A stretch of DNA of 64,000 bases from Sphingomonas sp. EC-HK361 (GTDB taxonomy: Bacteria > Pseudomonadota > Alphaproteobacteria > Sphingomonadales > Sphingomonadaceae): assembly GCF_902498785.1 (NCBI RefSeq), contig NZ_LR701492.1, forward strand, positions 104,368-168,367, read 5' to 3'. How positions within the stretch are numbered: the stretch's first letter is position 1; each line of letters opens with the position of its first letter. The position numbers were made by a program, and so were the translations under genes. Below are positions 59,102 to 64,000 of this stretch, in pieces. The notes beneath the pieces are model-generated. The model was not told the DNA's origin. It did no database searches and saw nothing but the letters and a program-made list of their open reading frames with translations.

Positions 59102-60390
59102 TGAACGCTCCATGGAAATCCACCGGCGCGAGCTTGCGTGAACCCTTCGTCGCCTTCGTCTGCGACGAAACGACGGCAGAGGCGCTGCGTCCGATCGTCG
59201 CAGAGCAGGGCTGGGCCCCGGAAAAGGTCAACAAGGGCGGTCTGCGCAATGCCGTGCAGACGCTCTCCGTTTCGGCCAGTCCGCACGTGCTGTTCGTCGA
59301 TCTCGCCGAATCGGGCGATCCGCTGAACGACATCAATGCGCTCGCCGAAGTCTGCGAGCCCGGCACGATCGTGATCGCGGCGGGCCAAGTCAACGATGTC
59401 CGCCTCTACCGCGATCTCGTGGCGAGCGGCATCCAGGATTACCTGCTGAAGCCGCTGAACGCGGACATGCTGCGCGACACGTTCGCGCAGGCGCAGTCGA
59501 TCCTCGCGACGCCGAAGGTCAACGAAGCGGCCTCGGTCCGTCCGCACGTCTCCACCGCGATCATCGGGGTACGCGGCGGTGTCGGCGCCTCGACGCTGGC
59601 GACCTCGATCGCGTGGCTGATCGCGCAGAAGGAAAACCGCACCACCGCACTGCTCGATCTCGACGTGCATTTCGGCACCGGCGCGCTGGCCCTCGACCTC
59701 GAGCCGGGCCGTGGCCTGACCGACGCGATCGAGAACCCGAGCCGAATCGACGGGCTGTTCATCGAACGCGCGATGGTGAAGGCCTCGGAAAAGCTTTCGG
59801 TGCTCTCCGCCGAAGCGCCGATCAACGCGCCGATCATGACCGATGGCGCCGCCTTCTATCAGTTGCAGGAGGAAATGCGCTCCGCGTTCGAAGCGACCGT
59901 GGTCGACCTGCCGCGTTCGATGCTGGTCCAGCACCCGCACCTCGCCGCCGACATCCAGGTCGCGGTCGTGGTGGCGGAGCTGACGCTGGCGGCCGCGCGC
60001 GACACCATCCGCATCCTGTCGTGGCTGAAATCGAACGCCACCCAGGCGCAGGTCGTCGTCGTGGCGAACCGGATGCAGAGCGCCGGCCAGATCGAGATCA
60101 CCCGCAAGGACTTCGAGAGCTCGATCGAGCGCAAGATCGATTTCGTCATCCCGCTCGACCACAAGCTGGCGGCGCAGGCGGCAAAACTCGGCAAGCCGCT
60201 GGCGGAAGCCGGCAAGACATCGAAGACGGTCACCCCGATCGCCGAGATCGCGCAGCGCATCTGTGCTGTGGTCGATGCGGTGGACGGCGGCGCGCCCAAG
60301 TCGGCGGGCAACAAGAACGCATCGCTGCTCGGCAAGTTCGCGGACCTGAAGGGGCTGATGCCCGCCAAGCCGAAGCAGCCCAAGAAGTGA
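59101..60390 (+). CDS. cpaE: CpaE/TadZ MinD-like pilus protein
   Basis: The 429-residue protein begins with a receiver-like region (about 15-125: FVAFVCDETTAEALRPIVAE, GIQDYLLKPLNADML) and then a MinD/ParA-like ATPase domain with IIGVRGGVGASTLATSIAWL. The Walker A is atypical: the usual KGGxGKST lysines are missing (RGGVGAST), as in TadZ/CpaE proteins. Asp (LLDLDVHFGTGALALDLEPG) is kept. It is expected to place the pilus machine at the cell pole. The usual next gene, cpaF, is missing. Confidence 0.93.
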   Translation: MNAPWKSTGASLREPFVAFVCDETTAEALRPIVAEQGWAPEKVNKGGLRNAVQTLSVSASPHVLFVDLAESGDPLNDINALAEVCEPGTIVIAAGQVNDVRLYRDLVASGIQDYLLKPLNADMLRDTFAQAQSILATPKVNEAASVRPHVSTAIIGVRGGVGASTLATSIAWLIAQKENRTTALLDLDVHFGTGALALDLEPGRGLTDAIENPSRIDGLFIERAMVKASEKLSVLSAEAPINAPIMTDGAAFYQLQEEMRSAFEATVVDLPRSMLVQHPHLAADIQVAVVVAELTLAAARDTIRILSWLKSNATQAQVVVVANRMQSAGQIEITRKDFESSIERKIDFVIPLDHKLAAQAAKLGKPLAEAGKTSKTVTPIAEIAQRICAVVDAVDGGAPKSAGNKNASLLGKFADLKGLMPAKPKQPKK

Positions 60391-60427
60391 TGCGCAGCGC
60401 CGCGGCGCAGGGTGAGGGAGTGAGCGA

Positions 60428-61396
60428 ATGATGCCGGTGATCGTCCTGGGCGGTGGGCTGTTTGTCATTCTGGCGATGGTCGTGCTCGCCTTTTCGGGGC
60501 CATCCACGGCCAAGGCGGGCAACCGCCGGCTCGCGACGCTGCGCGAACGCCACTCGACCGCGCCGCGCGCCGCGATGGAAGCGCAGTTCCGTCGCATCAC
60601 CGGGCGCAGCGCGACCAAGATGGACGTGGCGGCAGGCCGCTTCCTGCCCAATGTCGCCCAGCTCAAGAAGCGGCTGGCGATGACGGGCAAGTCCTGGTCG
60701 GTCGGCCAGTACGGCATGGCGACGCTCGGCATCGCGGTCGTTCTCGCGCTGCTGCTGTCGCTGCGTGGCCTGCCGCTGCTGCTCGCGCTGTTCGTCGGGC
60801 TCGGCGTCGGCGCCGGCTTGCCGCATTTCCTCGTCGGTATGTTTATCAAGAAGCGCATCGCGAAGTTCAACGCGAAGTTCCCCGATGCGATCGAACTGCT
60901 GGTTCGCGGCCTGCGTTCGGGCCTGCCGATCACCGAGACGATGAGCGTCGTCGCTTCCGAAGTCCCCGGCCCGGTCGGCGAGGAATTCCGCTCGGTGTCC
61001 GACAAGATGAAGATCGGCCGGTCGATGGATGCGGCGCTTCAGGACACCGCGGACCGGCTCGGCACGCCCGAATTCCAGTTCTTCGTCATCACCATTGCGA
61101 TCCAGCGTGAGACGGGCGGCAACCTGGCCGAAACACTGTCGAACCTCGCCAACGTGCTGCGCCAGCGCATGCAGATGAAGCTGAAGATCCGCGCGATGTC
61201 GTCGGAATCCAAGGCGTCGGCCTATATCATCGGCGCGCTGCCCTTCATCGTGTTCGGCATGATCTGGATGATCAACGGCAGCTACATGCAGAACTTCTTT
61301 AGCGATCCGCGGCTCATCATCGCTGGCTGCGGCGGCCTGGTCTGGATGGCGATCGGCGCCTTCATCATGGCCAAGATGATCAACTTCGAAATCTGA
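60428..61396 (+). CDS. tadB: Pilus inner-membrane platform protein TadB
   Basis: The 322-residue membrane protein has N-terminal helix MMPVIVLGGGLFVILAMVVL, the T2SSF domain (about 155-280: FNAKFPDAIELLVRGLRSGL, GGNLAETLSNLANVLRQRMQ) and C-terminal helices (IIGALPFIVFGMIWMIN). It forms the inner-membrane platform with TadC for Flp pilus extrusion. It comes 37 bp after cpaE, a gap too small for the expected cpaF ATPase gene. Start has GAGTGAG upstream. Confidence 0.92.
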   Translation: MMPVIVLGGGLFVILAMVVLAFSGPSTAKAGNRRLATLRERHSTAPRAAMEAQFRRITGRSATKMDVAAGRFLPNVAQLKKRLAMTGKSWSVGQYGMATLGIAVVLALLLSLRGLPLLLALFVGLGVGAGLPHFLVGMFIKKRIAKFNAKFPDAIELLVRGLRSGLPITETMSVVASEVPGPVGEEFRSVSDKMKIGRSMDAALQDTADRLGTPEFQFFVITIAIQRETGGNLAETLSNLANVLRQRMQMKLKIRAMSSESKASAYIIGALPFIVFGMIWMINGSYMQNFFSDPRLIIAGCGGLVWMAIGAFIMAKMINFEI

Positions 61397-61409
61397 GGGC
61401 GGCAGAACC

Positions 61410-62423
61410 ATGGGACCTTCGACAGTGCCCGGCGGCGGCCCGACCCTTCTGGGGATCGACGTCTATTCGGTGGCGACGCTGCTTTCGGGCGTTGCGGCCT
61501 TTGCGGTGCTCGTCGCGATCTACGCCGCGCTCAGCGTGCGCGATCCGATGGCGCGGCGCGTGAAGGCGCTCAACGATCGCCGCGAGCAGCTGAAGGCCGG
61601 CATCACCGCCTCCACGTCGAAGCGGCGGGCGAAACTCGTCCAGAAGAACGAAACCGCGGATCGCCTGCGCAGCGTGCTGTCGTCGCTGAAGGTTCTGCAG
61701 GACGAGCAGGTGAAGGCGGTGCAGGTGAAGCTGCTCCAGGCCGGCATCCGCAAGAAGGAATGGGCGGTGGCGGTCATCTTCGGCCGGCTCGCGCTGCCGA
61801 TCGTGGTCGGCGGGCTGATGCTCTACATCGTCTACGGCACCGACATGTTCGCCGATTATTCGGCGCTGAAGCGCTACGGCATCGTCGCGGTCACCTTCAT
61901 CCTCAGCTACAAGGCGCCCGATCTCTATCTCAAGAACAAGGTAACGAAGCGCAGCGGCGCGATCCGCAAGGGCTTGCCCGATGCGCTCGACCTGCTCGTG
62001 ATCTGCGCCGAGGCTGGCCTGACCGTCGATGCCGCCTTCCACCGCGTCGCGCGCGAGCTGGGCAAGGCCTATCCCGAACTCGGCGACGAATTCGCGCTGA
62101 CCGCGATCGAACTCGGGTTCCTGACCGATCGCCGTCAGGCGTTCGACAATCTGGCCACCCGTGTCGATCTGGAAGCAGTGCGCGGCGTCGTCACCACGAT
62201 GGTGCAGACCGAGAAATACGGCACCCCGCTCGCCTCTGCGCTGCGCGTGCTGTCGGCCGAATTCCGCCACGAACGCATGATGCGCGCCGAGGAAAAGGCC
62301 GCGCGGCTGCCGGCGATCATGACGGTGCCGCTGATCCTGTTCATCCTGCCGGTGCTGTTCATCGTCATCCTCGGCCCGGCAGCCTGCTCGATCAGCGACT
62401 CGTTCATCCACGGCGGACATTGA
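61410..62423 (+). CDS. tadC: Pilus inner-membrane platform protein TadC
   Basis: The 337-residue T2SSF-family protein has helices SVATLLSGVAAFAVLVAIYA, LALPIVVGGLMLYIVYGT and a C-terminal pair ending LFIVILGPAACSISD. The conserved domain includes GLPDALDLLVICAEAGLTVD and TTMVQTEKYGTPLASALRVL. With TadB it forms the pilus assembly platform. It is the last gene of the cluster, followed by a hairpin at 62431-62456. The start has GGGCGGCAG upstream, 13 bp after tadB. Confidence 0.92.
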   Translation: MGPSTVPGGGPTLLGIDVYSVATLLSGVAAFAVLVAIYAALSVRDPMARRVKALNDRREQLKAGITASTSKRRAKLVQKNETADRLRSVLSSLKVLQDEQVKAVQVKLLQAGIRKKEWAVAVIFGRLALPIVVGGLMLYIVYGTDMFADYSALKRYGIVAVTFILSYKAPDLYLKNKVTKRSGAIRKGLPDALDLLVICAEAGLTVDAAFHRVARELGKAYPELGDEFALTAIELGFLTDRRQAFDNLATRVDLEAVRGVVTTMVQTEKYGTPLASALRVLSAEFRHERMMRAEEKAARLPAIMTVPLILFILPVLFIVILGPAACSISDSFIHGGH

Positions 62424-62430
62424 TCCTGCG

Positions 62431-62456
62431 TCCGGGCCTGCTGCGGCGGGCCCGGA
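62431..62456 (+). terminator. Hairpin after tadC, possible terminator
   Basis: TCCGGGCC (62431-62438) and GGCCCGGA (62449-62456) form an 8-bp stem with a 10-base loop, seven bases after the tadC stop. No T-tract follows, so it may stabilise mRNA or act with Rho. Confidence 0.45.
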
Positions 62457-62504
62457 ACGCCTGAGCGCGGCGATAGTTGGGTTCCCGTAACAGGAGCTTC
62501 TACG

Positions 62505-62918
62505 ATGCTTTTCACCACCCCGACGCAATATGCCGCCCTTGCCGTCGCGCTGATCGCGGGATGGCTGTTCGGGCTGGCCAGCCATCCCGGCGGCCGCCGC
62601 TGGAAAGAGCGCTATGCCCAGGAGCGCGAGGCGCATGCACTGGCGCGAAAGGACGCCGATGCCCGCGTCGCCGCGGAGCGCGACACCTATGCCGGCACGC
62701 GCAAGGAGCATGACGCGGCACTCGCCGCCGAGCGTGCGCGTGCCGACGAGCTGGAGCGCGAGAACAACCGGCTTGCAAAGGCTGCACCGGTGACCGCCGC
62801 GACGATCGCGCCGCGTGACCGCGCGGTGCCTGCGGACCGCCCCCTCACCGAGACACGCCCTTACCGCAATCGCGGCGGCTGGTTCGGCCGCGGCAACCGC
62901 ATCGGCACTAACGGCTGA
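62505..62918 (+). CDS. Membrane-anchored coiled-coil protein
   Basis: The 137-residue protein starts MLFTTPTQYAALAVALIAGW, one N-terminal transmembrane helix (about 8-28), then a charged coiled-coil (about 35-95, rich in Glu/Ala/Arg with RYAQEREAHALARKDADARV) and a Pro/Arg/Gly-rich tail (RPYRNRGGWFGRGNRIG). The ATG has CAGGAG upstream. The topology suits an inner-membrane protein with a cytoplasmic or periplasmic coiled coil. Its stop lies 9 bp from the ppdK 3' end, convergent. No known family; relation to the pilus genes is uncertain. Confidence 0.7.
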   Translation: MLFTTPTQYAALAVALIAGWLFGLASHPGGRRWKERYAQEREAHALARKDADARVAAERDTYAGTRKEHDAALAAERARADELERENNRLAKAAPVTAATIAPRDRAVPADRPLTETRPYRNRGGWFGRGNRIGTNG

Positions 62919-62927
62919 CGCAACCGA

Positions 62928-64000
<1,073 letters not shown>

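Noticed and set aside
58996-61005. A long minus-strand open frame opposite cpaD-cpaE-tadB
   Set aside because: It spans several real genes on the other strand and has shadow composition.

Overview
The window is high-GC chromosomal DNA that looks like a Sphingomonas-type alphaproteobacterium (Sphingomonadales). Pointers are the ispH-thrB-rnhA neighbourhood, the cpa/tad pilus genes, SPAP-like alkaline phosphatase, an RNB nuclease with a DLDQA motif, and many short palindromic repeats of the kind scattered through sphingomonad genomes. No rRNA, tRNA, CRISPR array, prophage or intact IS element was seen.

Layout. 1-3.3 kb: DUF3597 and PRC-barrel proteins, a small lipoprotein, an unusual small-ORF/RNA unit with a perfect 14-nt Shine-Dalgarno and a strong terminator (about 1410-1694), and an RNB nuclease. 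3.3-7.6 kb: class I fumarase and a membrane PAS-GGDEF-EAL-PilZ protein. 8-12.7 kb: nrdA and nrdB, separated by a DUF559 endonuclease-like gene bracketed by palindromic repeats, a convergent DUF2171 gene and a chain of tiny membrane ORFs. 12.7-14.3 kb: accessory patch with an AT-richer DUF4145 gene, a DUF4160/DUF2442 pair and an orphan antitoxin-like gene. 14.3-20.8 kb: orphan ExbD, secreted GH31 glucosidase with a LacI-type operator, and the ATP-grasp/alpha-E/transglutaminase-like cluster. 21-28.5 kb: DsbD-like reductase, PafA/SPAP-like phosphatase, beta-helix protein, aldehyde dehydrogenase, saccharopine-dehydrogenase-like enzyme. 28.5-34.3 kb: two tandem paralogous small proteins, rnr, dinB, ROK fructokinase, MarR regulator. 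34.4-37.4 kb: hppD-hmgA-Rieske (tyrosine/homogentisate catabolism), with two operator-like palindromes overlapping the hppD promoter. 37.4-43.7 kb: glpD, glycine-zipper protein, HI0933-type flavoprotein, archaeal/eukaryal-type proS, DMT transporter, CcdC-like protein. 43.7-48.6 kb: glycine cleavage operon gcvT-gcvH-gcvPA-gcvPB under a tandem glycine riboswitch. 48.7-55.3 kb: lipoprotein, ispH, thrB, rnhA, fluoride riboswitch with crcB, ppa, YegP-like protein, FAD oxidoreductase, lysophospholipase-like hydrolase. 55.3-62.4 kb: cpaA-B-C-D-E-tadB-tadC, with no cpaF ATPase or Flp pilin between them. The right edge cuts ppdK.

The most distinctive theme is the palindromic repeats. Several families occur in spacers, two copies lie in frame inside housekeeping genes (rnr and gcvPB), two show one element nested inside another, and several bracket or feed sequence into the DUF559 gene inside the nrd locus. 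Functional assignments rest on motif recognition by eye; start codons were chosen from ribosome binding sites, signal peptides and family N-termini.
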